Below, in pieces: positions 1-7,143 of a stretch of DNA of 64,000 bases. The stretch is from Chitinophaga oryziterrae (lineage in GTDB: Bacteria > Bacteroidota > Bacteroidia > Chitinophagales > Chitinophagaceae). Position 1 is the first letter of the stretch. Every line of letters starts with the position of its first letter. The stretch is taken from contig NZ_WRXO01000005.1 of NCBI RefSeq assembly GCF_009758125.1, forward strand, positions 1 to 64,000, given 5' to 3'. Both the position numbers and the translations under genes were made by a program. Under the pieces are notes generated by a model that saw only the letters and a list, made by a program, of their open reading frames with translations, did not search any database and was not told the DNA's origin.

Positions 1-127
1 GTTTTACGGTTGTGCAATTTGGCCCAATGACCTCCGAAATAGATCGTTTAATTTTGGCCCAATGATTCCCGAAACGGGTGGCCCAGTATCACCGAAATCG
101 ATGGCCCAATGGCCTCCGTTCTAGACA
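1..127 (-). mobile_element. Terminal end of an IS21-like insertion sequence
   Basis: Four copies of a GGCCCAATG/GGCCCAGT-type motif start at 21, 56, 80 and 103, each followed by a ...CCGAAA-like tail. Multiple short terminal repeats of this sort are the transposase-binding sites typical of IS21-family ends. Read on the minus strand the end begins TGTCTAGAACGGAGG at 127, matching the family habit of starting with TG. The transposase genes would lie to the left of the window. The integrase reading frame is intact up to this point and nonsense after it, which sets the boundary at about 127-129. Confidence 0.6.
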
Positions 128-628
128 CAATATCCGACGGGCCATTTCCGGCGCGGTCTCTTCAATCTTTTGGAGACAATGCAGAACCATCATCGGCTTA
201 ATCATAGGTAGCGGGAAAAATCCTAAATCCGGGAAAGCATATTTTTCCAATCGGTGCAGGACTGTTTGCGCATAGCCCTCATCCCATGCCGGAGCATTTT
301 TCCCATGCCACTCCCTAGCTACGGCTTCGAGTGTCTGAACGGCTTGGATAGATGCCAGCAAGACACGCTCTTGCTTTGCAAGAACTGGGTCAATTCCCGC
401 TTTGATTTCTTCTTTTAGGCGGGAGCGTTCAATTCTGGCGGCTTGCAGAGTAACGGCGGGATATACCCCAATTGCAAAACGTTTCTCGGTGCCATCCCGG
501 CGGTATTTGAGCCGCCAGTACCGCGCCCCTGTAGGCATGATTTCTAAGTAAAGACCTTCACCGTCAAAGAGCTTGTATTTTTTTGCTTTGGGTTTTGATG
601 TTCGGCATTGCATATCGGACAGAGCCAT
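128..628 (-). pseudogene. P4-type tyrosine integrase, N-terminal fragment cut by an IS
   Basis: About 167 residues of a P4-like site-specific integrase. The N-terminal DUF4102 arm-binding domain is clear: DGEGLYLEIMPTGARYW, then KRFAIGVYP and the ARIERSRLKEEIKAGIDP stretch. The beginning of the core-binding SAM-like domain follows (EAVAREWHGKNAPAW). A normal member has about 400 residues with the catalytic R-H-R-Y set in the C-terminal half; all of that is missing. The frame is broken at the IS21-like end at about 127. I chose ATG at 628 (MALSDMQCRTSKPKAKKYKL) because it matches family starts; an upstream in-frame ATG at 682 adds 18 residues without family character. Whether the other half lies beyond the IS cannot be seen. 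It differs in type from the intact integrase at 15437-16750, so this is probably a relic of a second, nested element. Confidence 0.8.
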
Positions 629-700
629 TTCACACCTTCTCGCATATTGGAGGGGCGCAAACACAAAAGGTGGGGGAACCAAAATCGGGAACGTGGTTTT

Positions 701-942
701 GTTCCCCCATTTGTTCCCCCACTTTTCGTTTATGTGGGTTTGCGTCGGATAAGGTAGAAATACCAGAAACGGAACTAGCTACATGAAAAAACTGGATTTT
801 TTCATGACAAATAAAGTTTGCTAATGTTCGGTAATGATAAGATTGGCTCCTCGGGCAGAACGCCATTTTTCCCTCTTTGTATCTGAAATCGTGCGATTAT
901 TTTGTTTTGGAGGGTAATCGGTTCCCCCATTTAGTCCCCCAC
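701..942. repeat. Pair of 22-bp C-rich direct repeats near the integrase start
   Basis: The units at 701-722 and 921-942 both begin GTTCCCCCATTT and end CCCCCAC and match at 20 of 22 positions. The first copy is also the right arm of an inverted repeat with GGGGGAAC at 672-679. Their placement just upstream of the integrase start suggests integrase or excisionase binding sites. Confidence 0.5.
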
Positions 943-1010
943 ACCCATTAAATGCAGGATAATGACAGTATAACAAACCAGAGAGCTTTGCTCAATAGCC
1001 GAGCGAATCA

Positions 1011-1041
1011 AAAGAGGCAATTTCGGTTGCCTCTTTTTTTG
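1011..1041 (+). terminator. Rho-independent terminator
   Basis: Stem GAGGCAA (1014-1020) pairs with TTGCCTC (1027-1033) around the loop TTTCGG and is followed by a run of T. No gene ending just upstream is recognised, so it may have belonged to a target-site gene or a lost gene. Confidence 0.7.
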
Positions 1042-1406
1042 TGTCCGTAACTCCGGGAGTACTGATAACGGAATTTTCCGACGGACTCAGTGACGACGAT
1101 CCAAGCGGTCAACAAGATCGAACAAACGAAACGATGAAACGATTTTACCGATTCTTACGCAACGCATCTCGCTTACAATCCAATTCTTGCAAATGATCTT
1201 TCAACGCTAAAAATATCATCGCTGAAAATATGCACGATCAATAAAATCACGCGGTAGGCACAACTTACCATGTCAATATTAATTGTTATTAACCACACAC
1301 TTTTATGTTGCATAATGATTATGTTTTGCCGTACAACGCGCCTCCCACAAGAGAGGCCGCAATCTCTCCTTACTAATTTCCTCAATCTTATTTCTAAGGA
1401 GTGCGC

Positions 1407-1601
1407 ATGGCGCAATGAAAAGATGATGACCCATTACTTACCCGCAAAGAAGCAGCAAAATATCTAAGGAAATCGCCCGGCACATTAGCCGTGTGAGATT
1501 GTACGAAACGCTACGACCTGAAACCCCTGAAAATGGGGAAGCGCATCGTTTTGTATCGTAAATCAGCCTTAGATAACGTTTTCGAAGAAAACCTGAAATA
1601 A
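1407..1601 (+). pseudogene. AlpA/HTH_17-like excisionase-type regulator with two in-frame UGA codons
   Basis: Read in one frame from ATG 1407 to TAA 1601 this encodes a 64-residue helix-turn-helix protein of the small excisionase/AlpA type: DDPLLTRKEAAKYLRKSPGT, then LAV-stop-DCTKRYDLKP, then KMGKRIVLYRKSALDNVFE. Two TGA codons interrupt it, at 1416-1418 and 1494-1496. At the second, family members carry a conserved Trp in the recognition-helix region (pattern LA-x-W-R/D). The first also fits a Trp. A good ribosome site (AAGGAG, 1396-1401) precedes the ATG. The simplest reading is two TGG to TGA mutations in a dead gene; the remainder of the frame is otherwise undamaged. In the integrase family such proteins control excision, so the element may have lost this control. 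Confidence 0.7.
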
Positions 1602-1606
1602 AAAAG

Positions 1607-1640
1607 GGGAAAGAGAAGTTTTACAGAACCTCTCTTTCCC
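1607..1640. terminator. Hairpin after the HTH relic
   Basis: GGGAAAGAGAAGTT (1607-1620) pairs with AACCTCTCTTTCCC (1627-1640) with one mismatch around a 6-nt loop. A run of A lies on its left, so it would work best as a terminator for leftward transcription, or as a plain mRNA hairpin rightward. Confidence 0.5.
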
Positions 1641-1687
1641 TGCTGCTCAATATCGTCCCCATTACAATTTCCTATTAGGAGTTCGCA

Positions 1688-2515
1688 ATGAATATCGAAC
1701 AGGCGAAGCGTGTTCCGCTATCTGTTATCCTGAATATCTTAGGTCTGAAACAAAAACACCCGAAAAACGCCATAAAAGGCGAAAGTATTCCCTACGTCCG
1801 TAAATATCTCGCAGAGCGTGGCGAAGGCTCGGCGGAAGCAGACGCCGTGCGTTGGATCACCATCATGACCGCGCTTGCGCCAAAGATCACGCCCGTCATC
1901 GAATCGATCCGTGCCACGTCGGAAGAAAAGGCTCAATTTGTTGATGGGATCAAGCCGATCTGCAATCCCGTCCTGATTGGTCATCTAGAAAACCAGGGCA
2001 TTCCGCTTAGCGTCGCTCAATCCTACATGAAGGAGATTCGTGTTTGCCAGAAGGGAACGAAACAAATCTTTTATGCTTTGGGGTTTCGCAACGAGGTCGG
2101 GGGATGGTCTTACAGCAATCCGTTCCGCAAAGGATTTATCGGCAAGTGTTACATCACCTTTATTCGCGGCACGCAAGTCAAGCCCGACGGGATTCACATC
2201 TTCAAAGACGATGCGGATTTCATGGCGGCGCTGATACGGTTGGAGAACGGGCGAATGTTCAAGGACGATGCTATCGTTCTAAACAGCATGGCCAATCTAC
2301 CCAGAGCTACGCCGTATATAAAAGGCTACGGTTATAGGGTCGTCCATACCTGGATGGATAACTGCGAAACAGGTAAAGCCGCAACGCAATCCCTCGATAA
2401 TTTTTTCAAAACGGAAGACCGGCTCCTACATATGCCGATGAACCGCGTGTACGCACCGTATCTCGGCGTTAGTCCGTGGCACATGAAAGAACTTGGCTTG
2501 TTTGACCCGCGTTAA
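1688..2515 (+). CDS. Toprim/CHC2 primase-like protein with degenerate active site
   Basis: 275 residues. The C-terminal two thirds follow the short primases found on Bacteroidota mobile elements: a DAVRWITIMTALAPKITPV linker, the PVLIGHLENQGIPLSVAQSY segment, FYALGFRNEVGGWSYSNPF, and a toprim fold near residues 165-250 (DGIHIFKDDADFMAAL; DAIVLNSMANLPRATPYIKG; VVHTWMDNCETGKAATQSLD). In active relatives the first toprim block is F-E-G-F-x-D and the second is D-N-D-x-A-G. Here the catalytic Glu is Lys (FKDDADF) and the second acidic pair is DNC. The N-terminal zinc-finger-like domain is also missing: residues 1-22 look like the family start, but the text then jumps to the linker. So it is probably not a functional primase. 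RBS TTAGGAG precedes ATG 1688. It sits alone, before the leader-controlled small genes. The frame is undamaged, which argues against recent decay. Confidence 0.7.
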   Translation: MNIEQAKRVPLSVILNILGLKQKHPKNAIKGESIPYVRKYLAERGEGSAEADAVRWITIMTALAPKITPVIESIRATSEEKAQFVDGIKPICNPVLIGHLENQGIPLSVAQSYMKEIRVCQKGTKQIFYALGFRNEVGGWSYSNPFRKGFIGKCYITFIRGTQVKPDGIHIFKDDADFMAALIRLENGRMFKDDAIVLNSMANLPRATPYIKGYGYRVVHTWMDNCETGKAATQSLDNFFKTEDRLLHMPMNRVYAPYLGVSPWHMKELGLFDPR

Positions 2516-2563
2516 GTCGCATTCGACGGCTTTGATCGGGCGGAATTCCTTTCTCTATAGGTC

Positions 2564-2734
2564 TTGATGGTTTTGGCACCAAGGAGAATGCCGAAAGGCG
2601 CTCCCTTGCTTCCAACAAGAATTTTCGCCGTCTCCTGCGGAGACTCCCCGCCCGCCCAAAATTCTTGCCGGACGGTCACGACCCTTCGGCGGTTTTTCTC
2701 CCTGTAACCATTAACACCTACAGAAAGAGAACCA
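2564..2734 (+). promoter_or_regulatory. Structured leader RNA, copy A
   Basis: This ~170-nt leader precedes the 133-aa gene and is closely similar to 3221-3385. Predicted nested stems: GGAGAA 2583-2588 with TTCTCC 2696-2701; GCCGAAAGG 2590-2598 with CCTTCGGC 2683-2690; CAAGAATTTT 2616-2625 with AAAATTCTTG 2658-2667; apical GTCTCC 2630-2635 with GGAGAC 2639-2644 around a 3-nt loop. Between copies the outer and apical stems differ in sequence but keep pairing. Role (cis-regulation, attenuation or single-strand promoter) is inferred. Confidence 0.75.
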
Positions 2735-2737
2735 AAC

Positions 2738-3139
2738 ATGACCGACTATTACACCGAAAACTTAGGAAAATTCGGCTTTCGAGAAATCCGTATGCTGAAA
2801 GACATTCTAACGGCTTGGGTTGAAAACGGCCTACCGGAAGAATTCAGCTTCGATAACGTGCGACCTGCCATGAACATGAATAGCGGCTATGTGTTTCTCG
2901 TAAATGATGACTACGAAGTCGCCATGATGAACGGTGAAAAATTAGAGATATTCCACACTTTGCCTTATGGCGGCGAAGAAGGGTTCTTGTCAGACCTAAT
3001 TGAAGAAAACACTCCCGACGATCTGCATGACGAAGACGTGGAATACATTTTAAATGCCGCCGATATTAGCGGGTTTGATCTTCAACCGCCCTGGCTTGAT
3101 CGTAAGATTGACAATATTACCGATATGGAGCCAAACTAA
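2738..3139 (+). CDS. Strongly acidic hypothetical protein of mobile elements
   Basis: 133 residues, unrecognised by function. It has about 30 Asp/Glu against about 8 Lys/Arg, so it is very acidic. The text begins with TENLGKFGFREIRMLKDIL, has a central GYVFLVNDDYEVAMMNGEKL that resembles a two-strand hairpin, and ends in a Glu/Asp-rich tail. I recall similar unnamed proteins on conjugative elements of other phyla. The acidity would suit a DNA-mimic such as an anti-restriction protein, but that is speculation. It is preceded by structured leader copy A and followed by its own strong terminator, so it forms a single-gene unit. The RBS region is AGAAAGAGAA about 10 nt before the ATG. Confidence 0.65.
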   Translation: MTDYYTENLGKFGFREIRMLKDILTAWVENGLPEEFSFDNVRPAMNMNSGYVFLVNDDYEVAMMNGEKLEIFHTLPYGGEEGFLSDLIEENTPDDLHDEDVEYILNAADISGFDLQPPWLDRKIDNITDMEPN

Positions 3140-3151
3140 CGTGCTATCCGC

Positions 3152-3183
3152 AAAACAGCGCCCGTCCTGGGCGCTGTTTTTTT
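3152..3183 (+). terminator. Rho-independent terminator
   Basis: A perfect 10-bp stem, AACAGCGCCC with GGGCGCTGTT, around the loop GTCCT, followed by at least five further T. It ends the acidic-protein unit. Confidence 0.9.
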
Positions 3184-3220
3184 ATGCTTTGTATCCTTGA
3201 TTTTCCCTTTCATCCGGTCA

Positions 3221-3385
3221 TTGACGGTTCGGCACGGGAAGAATGCCGAAAGCGCTCCCTTGCTTCCAACAAGAATTTTCCCCACCCCTACGGGGATTCC
3301 TCGCGCAGCAAAATTCTTGCCGGACGGTCGCTTCCCTTTCGGCGGTTTTTCTTCCCGTAACCGCCAACACCTAACGAAAGGAAAT
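3221..3385 (+). promoter_or_regulatory. Structured leader RNA, copy B
   Basis: Second copy of the leader, before the DUF2958 gene. Stems: CGGGAAGAA 3235-3243 with TTCTTCCCG 3349-3357; GCCGAAAG 3245-3252 with CTTTCGGC 3336-3343; CAAGAATTTT 3270-3279 with AAAATTCTTG 3310-3319; apical CCCC 3285-3288 with GGGG 3292-3295 around a 3-nt loop. The unpaired segment GCGCTCCCTTGCTTCCAA is identical in both copies, which suggests a bound factor or tertiary contact. Confidence 0.75.
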
Positions 3386-3389
3386 ACCG

Positions 3390-3794
3390 ATGAAACACCT
3401 TTTCACCAACACTCAATACCAACAGCTATTGCAAAACGGCTCGAATAAAATCAAGCGCTGGGATTTACATCCGGTTGCAAAGCTCACGATGCCTGGACAC
3501 GCATTTAGTTGGCTTCTAACAGACATTGATCCGCAAGACCCTAATGTCGGCTATGGTTTGTACATAGAGTTTGACGGATTTATTGCATACGGATCAGTTG
3601 ACTTGAAGGAACTTCTGACCATCAAAGATGAAATGGGCTTTGGCATTGAAAACGATCCGAGTTTCAACGCTAAGTTTTCTCTTGAAGTTTATAAGTCCGC
3701 CCACTGGTGGCATGGTCACCTTGTCGAAGATGAAGAAATGCTCCAACGTTTCGTTATTGAACCGATGAGATACTCTCAACTAAGTCTATTTTAA
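3390..3794 (+). CDS. DUF2958 family protein
   Basis: 134 residues. The middle part reads as DUF2958: PVAKLTMPGHAFSWLLTDID, then YGLYIEFDGFIAYGSVDLKE and GFGIENDPSF. This family is small, of unknown activity, and found almost only on plasmids and integrative elements, often near DNA-processing or anti-restriction genes. There are no membrane segments. The start ATG 3390 has a good Shine-Dalgarno (AAAGGA) and directly follows structured leader copy B. A strong terminator closes the unit. Sharing a leader with the unrelated gene at 2738 suggests both are switched together, for example on entry into a new host; that is inference. Confidence 0.75.
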   Translation: MKHLFTNTQYQQLLQNGSNKIKRWDLHPVAKLTMPGHAFSWLLTDIDPQDPNVGYGLYIEFDGFIAYGSVDLKELLTIKDEMGFGIENDPSFNAKFSLEVYKSAHWWHGHLVEDEEMLQRFVIEPMRYSQLSLF

Positions 3795-3809
3795 AAACTT
3801 AATCAAATG

Positions 3810-3840
3810 AAAACGCCCCGTGATCCGGGGCGTTTTTTTT
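3810..3840. terminator. Bidirectional rho-independent terminator
   Basis: AAACGCCCCG and CGGGGCGTTT form a perfect stem around TGATC, with A-run on the left and T-run on the right. It serves both the DUF2958 gene and the leftward gene ending at 3843. Confidence 0.9.
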
Positions 3841-3842
3841 AT

Positions 3843-4247
3843 TTATGCATTGGCCGTAATGTGAATTTCATTCACGATGGGCTTTCCCTTTTCGGCGTTG
3901 GCGTTGTAGCGCGGATCGGTGCAAACGATCTGTCGGGGAAGGTGCAGCATCAATTCATCGAACAGGATATGCAGGGAAAAACCTTTGAGTGTGACCGTAT
4001 GTGTCGTCCAGGTGAGGGCGATAGTGTTTTCATCAGGAGTAAAATCGCAGGAAACCAGATACGCATAATTCAAGAATAGCTTTCTTCCTTCCGGCCATGC
4101 AAAACACACATTCCGCACATTACTGTAACCGGAATAGCTCTCGTCGGGTGAGTCCGATCCTTCACCGGAAACGGGATTGCCCGTTTCTCGGTTCGTCGGA
4201 TTGCCCTCGCGCATCTGATCGAATTTCAATTTAAAGCCCTGGCTCAT
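3843..4247 (-). CDS. Hypothetical protein coupled to the relaxase gene
   Basis: 134 residues, not recognised. The first 40 residues are polar and low in complexity (REGNPTNRETGNPVSGEGSD), the rest looks like a small beta-rich domain (YAYLVSCDFTPDENTIALTW, then VTLKGFSLHILFDELML). There is no signal peptide. It starts inside the end of the relaxase gene (17-nt overlap), so it is probably translated by coupling to it. By position it may help DNA processing or relaxase folding; nothing in the sequence proves that. Confidence 0.6.
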   Translation of the reverse strand: MSQGFKLKFDQMREGNPTNRETGNPVSGEGSDSPDESYSGYSNVRNVCFAWPEGRKLFLNYAYLVSCDFTPDENTIALTWTTHTVTLKGFSLHILFDELMLHLPRQIVCTDPRYNANAEKGKPIVNEIHITANA

Positions 4248-6966
4248 AATCGCGGTCTATGGTGTAGTTGATTGAAATTGTTTCCTTCGGTTTTTTGGTG
4301 ACGGCGGTTTTTACGTCACGTTGGCGCTGGTGTTGCAGAACGTGTTCAAGGTGCTTATCATGACCGCCGACAAGCTCTAACGCCGATTGTCTATCTCCGA
4401 GGCGGGAGGCGTGATCGAGTAGGGCTTCTTTGTCGTCCGTGTAGATATGCGCGGCATCCCGGCCACGAGAGACGGAAACATAGAATTGTTTGGCATCCGT
4501 CGCGGGGAAGGTCGCCGCTGGCTGCGAAATGAATATTTCTTGTACGGTCTTGCCTTGTGAATAATGCGACGTCACGACATGGGCGTGCGCCAGATGGCCG
4601 AACTCCTTATCTAATAGATAGGTGGATTTACCGACGGGATTACGCAGGACAATACCGCCGTTTTTGCTCACGGATACCACATCCAGCAACAGGCCGTTGT
4701 CCATGCGCCGATTCTGTTCATCAAACTTTAGATGTGTCACACGCACTTTATCCCCTTTGGATAGACCGATCTCGGTTTTATTGAAAAGATCGAATGCTTT
4801 TGCTTTGTCGTGCGGCATGGTGAGGGATTGCCCTTGCGAGTTTCTCACCGTCACTTTGTTTTCTTCTGCTGAAACAACCGCCCAGGTGCTACCGCGCTTC
4901 GCGCCTTTCACATGCTGGTTGAACTGGACGAGCTGACCTTCCCGGAAATTCCGCCAATCGGATTTTTCCGCTTCCGTCAGATTTAGATTGACGAGCCGCG
5001 CGGCTTTGATTTCTTTTTTACCGATCATCCCCGCCTTACGTAGTTTTTCCCGTATGGCTTCCGTCACTTCGTCGCCCTGTTTATGCGTAGGCGATACGAC
5101 CAGGGCGGTTTTACCTTTTTTCAAGGCGGCGACGTAATCATCTGTCAATCTTGCGTGCGGATTCATAGGATCGACGGTTTTAATAAACTCAATCCCGTCC
5201 AGTTTTTCAAAGGCGGTTTTAACGTCGCCTTTGGATAAATCCTCCACAGCAGCGCGGTAATGGATATTTCGTTGCCTGTATATTTTGCTTATTTCTGCCG
5301 TTTTGATGCTGCCGACCGTATTCAGGATACGCAACGCGTCGCCGCGCTCGGTGCTATTGTGCTGGCGAGTGTCACCTACATAAATAACGCGACAATCGTG
5401 TTTTTCCGCGAGTGCCAGCAGCGCCGTTGCTTTTTTCGTTCCCAATAAACCCGCTTCGTCGCAGATAAGGACTTGCCCCTTAAGCTGCGCTTGCATGTCA
5501 GGAGAGAGAAGCAGCTTATCCACCGTCTCCGCGTTCAAGAAACCTTCTTTCCTTAAATTATCGCGGGAGGCCGAAGCACTCGGCGCCACCATCGTAACAT
5601 GTTTCCCTGCTTTTTCCATCAGGGCGACGGCTTCTTTCAGCATCGTGGTCTTACCCGCACCTGCAGCACCGCGCACCAGCGTGAGGCGATCCGTCGTCGT
5701 CAGCATATGCGTAATGGCGGCGGCTTGTTGCCCTTCGCTCGTAAGTTCCGGCACATCCCGATAAAGCGGAAGGAGCTTGCCTTGTCCTTTACGGGCAAGA
5801 TCGACCATATGTTTTTCTTCGGCCAATACCTCGCAGGTGGTGGCAACATTGCGGCCTCTATCCTGAATGCGGATGATCCGCCCGTCAGCGTTGAAGTTCT
5901 CCGTGACAGCATCCAGCGTTACCGAAACATCACCTAACGATTGACGGTAGGCCGTTTCCAATATCCGCCGTTCGGCCATCACCGACGCACGCTCGAAGGC
6001 ATGATCGACGGCGAAGTTCACGCAGCGATCCGGCGAGGTCTTTAGCGCCGTCCGGTCAGGGGCATAACGGATCGGCTGTTCACCTTCGGTTTCATCTTTG
6101 CCAAGTTCCGCGATCTGGCTGCGCCATGCTTCTTTAAGCTCGGCCATCGACAGACCTTTTTGCTTTTTGGCGCGGGTGCGCGCGCCGAGTTCCGAAAGTT
6201 TTTCGGGATCGGTGATACCTTTTTCTTTGGCGATACGCCCTATGTGGTCTGTCCGCTTCGAAAACAGGTCGATGACCTTTTGGGGGCAACCTTCAATCTC
6301 GAATGCCTTTTCCGTGCGACGGATGCCGTATCCCAAATCAATCAATTTATCCGACAGGCGTTTATGGAAGCGGCTTTGATAATAGGGCATGTCTGTTTTG
6401 ATCTGGCCGAACTGTCCTGCTTTGAATTGTTTCTCCACATCGTCCCACGTGGCGTTGAACACGAAGCAATGAGCGTGCAAATGCGGATCGGGCGGGCCGT
6501 CTACAGGCCGCGCCGTAAGATGGGTGAACGACGCCCAGGCGAGTTCGCCCGTTTGACGATCTTGGTATATGCCATCTTTACGAACGCGCCCCTGAACATC
6601 AGCCTCAATGTCGTGCATCGTCTCCGCGACGCTGGCTTCAAACGCTTCCAGGATATGATCGTCTTTGGAAAGCGCATGGATCACCGAGAGTGATTTCGGG
6701 CAGTGAAAATTGATGTCGTATCCGACGCGTCGGTTTTCCTTCGTGTAAGGCGTGAGATTTTTTCCCGTGATCGGGTTTTTGTTTTCGCACATCGCAAAGA
6801 AAGCCTCTTTCGAGACTTTTTCGTTTAACCCGATTCTTGCTGCCAATTTGCCGGCGAAGCGTCCCGCCAGTTCCTGGTCGTTGATAAAATAGTCGGCTTG
6901 GGAAAGGCTATCGGCAAAGTAGGCTTTCGCTTGATCGGGAGCAGTGCTTTGTACCATCCGTATCAT
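4231..6966 (-). CDS. MobF-family conjugative relaxase/helicase (TrwC/TraI-like)
   Basis: 911 residues. It nicks the transfer origin, stays bound to the DNA 5' end and unwinds the strand. The N-terminal TrwC relaxase domain (about 1-300) has the HUH metal site DPHLHAHCFV with His162, 164 and 166, the GYDINFHCPKSLSVIHAL motif, and candidate nicking tyrosines near the N-terminus (Tyr16, Tyr26). A RecD-like superfamily 1 helicase follows: Walker A RGAAGAGKTT at about 432-441, Walker B LICDEAGLL at about 500, a VVSPTHKQGDEV motif, and the C-terminal SHYSQGKTVQEIFI and YVSVSRGRDAAHIYT blocks. Length is normal for the family. A second ATG (MVQSTAPD) three codons in may be the true start. MobF relaxases are common on proteobacterial plasmids and less usual in Bacteroidota. 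It belongs to the leftward mobilisation cluster 4231-9454. Confidence 0.92.
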   Translation of the reverse strand: MIRMVQSTAPDQAKAYFADSLSQADYFINDQELAGRFAGKLAARIGLNEKVSKEAFFAMCENKNPITGKNLTPYTKENRRVGYDINFHCPKSLSVIHALSKDDHILEAFEASVAETMHDIEADVQGRVRKDGIYQDRQTGELAWASFTHLTARPVDGPPDPHLHAHCFVFNATWDDVEKQFKAGQFGQIKTDMPYYQSRFHKRLSDKLIDLGYGIRRTEKAFEIEGCPQKVIDLFSKRTDHIGRIAKEKGITDPEKLSELGARTRAKKQKGLSMAELKEAWRSQIAELGKDETEGEQPIRYAPDRTALKTSPDRCVNFAVDHAFERASVMAERRILETAYRQSLGDVSVTLDAVTENFNADGRIIRIQDRGRNVATTCEVLAEEKHMVDLARKGQGKLLPLYRDVPELTSEGQQAAAITHMLTTTDRLTLVRGAAGAGKTTMLKEAVALMEKAGKHVTMVAPSASASRDNLRKEGFLNAETVDKLLLSPDMQAQLKGQVLICDEAGLLGTKKATALLALAEKHDCRVIYVGDTRQHNSTERGDALRILNTVGSIKTAEISKIYRQRNIHYRAAVEDLSKGDVKTAFEKLDGIEFIKTVDPMNPHARLTDDYVAALKKGKTALVVSPTHKQGDEVTEAIREKLRKAGMIGKKEIKAARLVNLNLTEAEKSDWRNFREGQLVQFNQHVKGAKRGSTWAVVSAEENKVTVRNSQGQSLTMPHDKAKAFDLFNKTEIGLSKGDKVRVTHLKFDEQNRRMDNGLLLDVVSVSKNGGIVLRNPVGKSTYLLDKEFGHLAHAHVVTSHYSQGKTVQEIFISQPAATFPATDAKQFYVSVSRGRDAAHIYTDDKEALLDHASRLGDRQSALELVGGHDKHLEHVLQHQRQRDVKTAVTKKPKETISINYTIDRDYEPGL

Positions 6967-7143
6967 GAGGAAAAGTTATAAACTGCCTTATCGGTGCAGA
7001 AGGCATTAATCTGAAAAACGGCATGAAGAATAAACATGAGAGCAGTGCGGAGAATTTCCCCGAAGCTGTGCAAGGAGAGCGTGTAATGACCGTTAAACGA
7101 AAACCATCAGACGTCTCCCCTTTGCACAAGCAAAGGCATCAAA

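Larger units (their letters stand above)
629..1406. other. Gene-free stretch upstream of the cut integrase
   Basis: No convincing gene is visible. It holds an inverted repeat at 672-708 (GGGGGAAC arms), a 22-bp C-rich direct repeat at 701-722 and 921-942, a terminator at 1011-1041 and, before the HTH relic, a possible promoter (TTGTTA about 1282, CATAAT about 1311). P4-type integrases normally have their attachment site just upstream of the gene, so the repeats may be arm- or core-type integrase sites. That last point is inference. Confidence 0.4.

Noticed and set aside
1173..1415. 80-codon leftward frame upstream of the HTH relic
   Set aside because: No ribosome site and composition typical of a shadow frame; it overlaps the promoter region of the relic.
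2512..2739. 75-codon leftward frame
   Set aside because: It is antisense to the structured leader copy A; a similar frame is broken in copy B.
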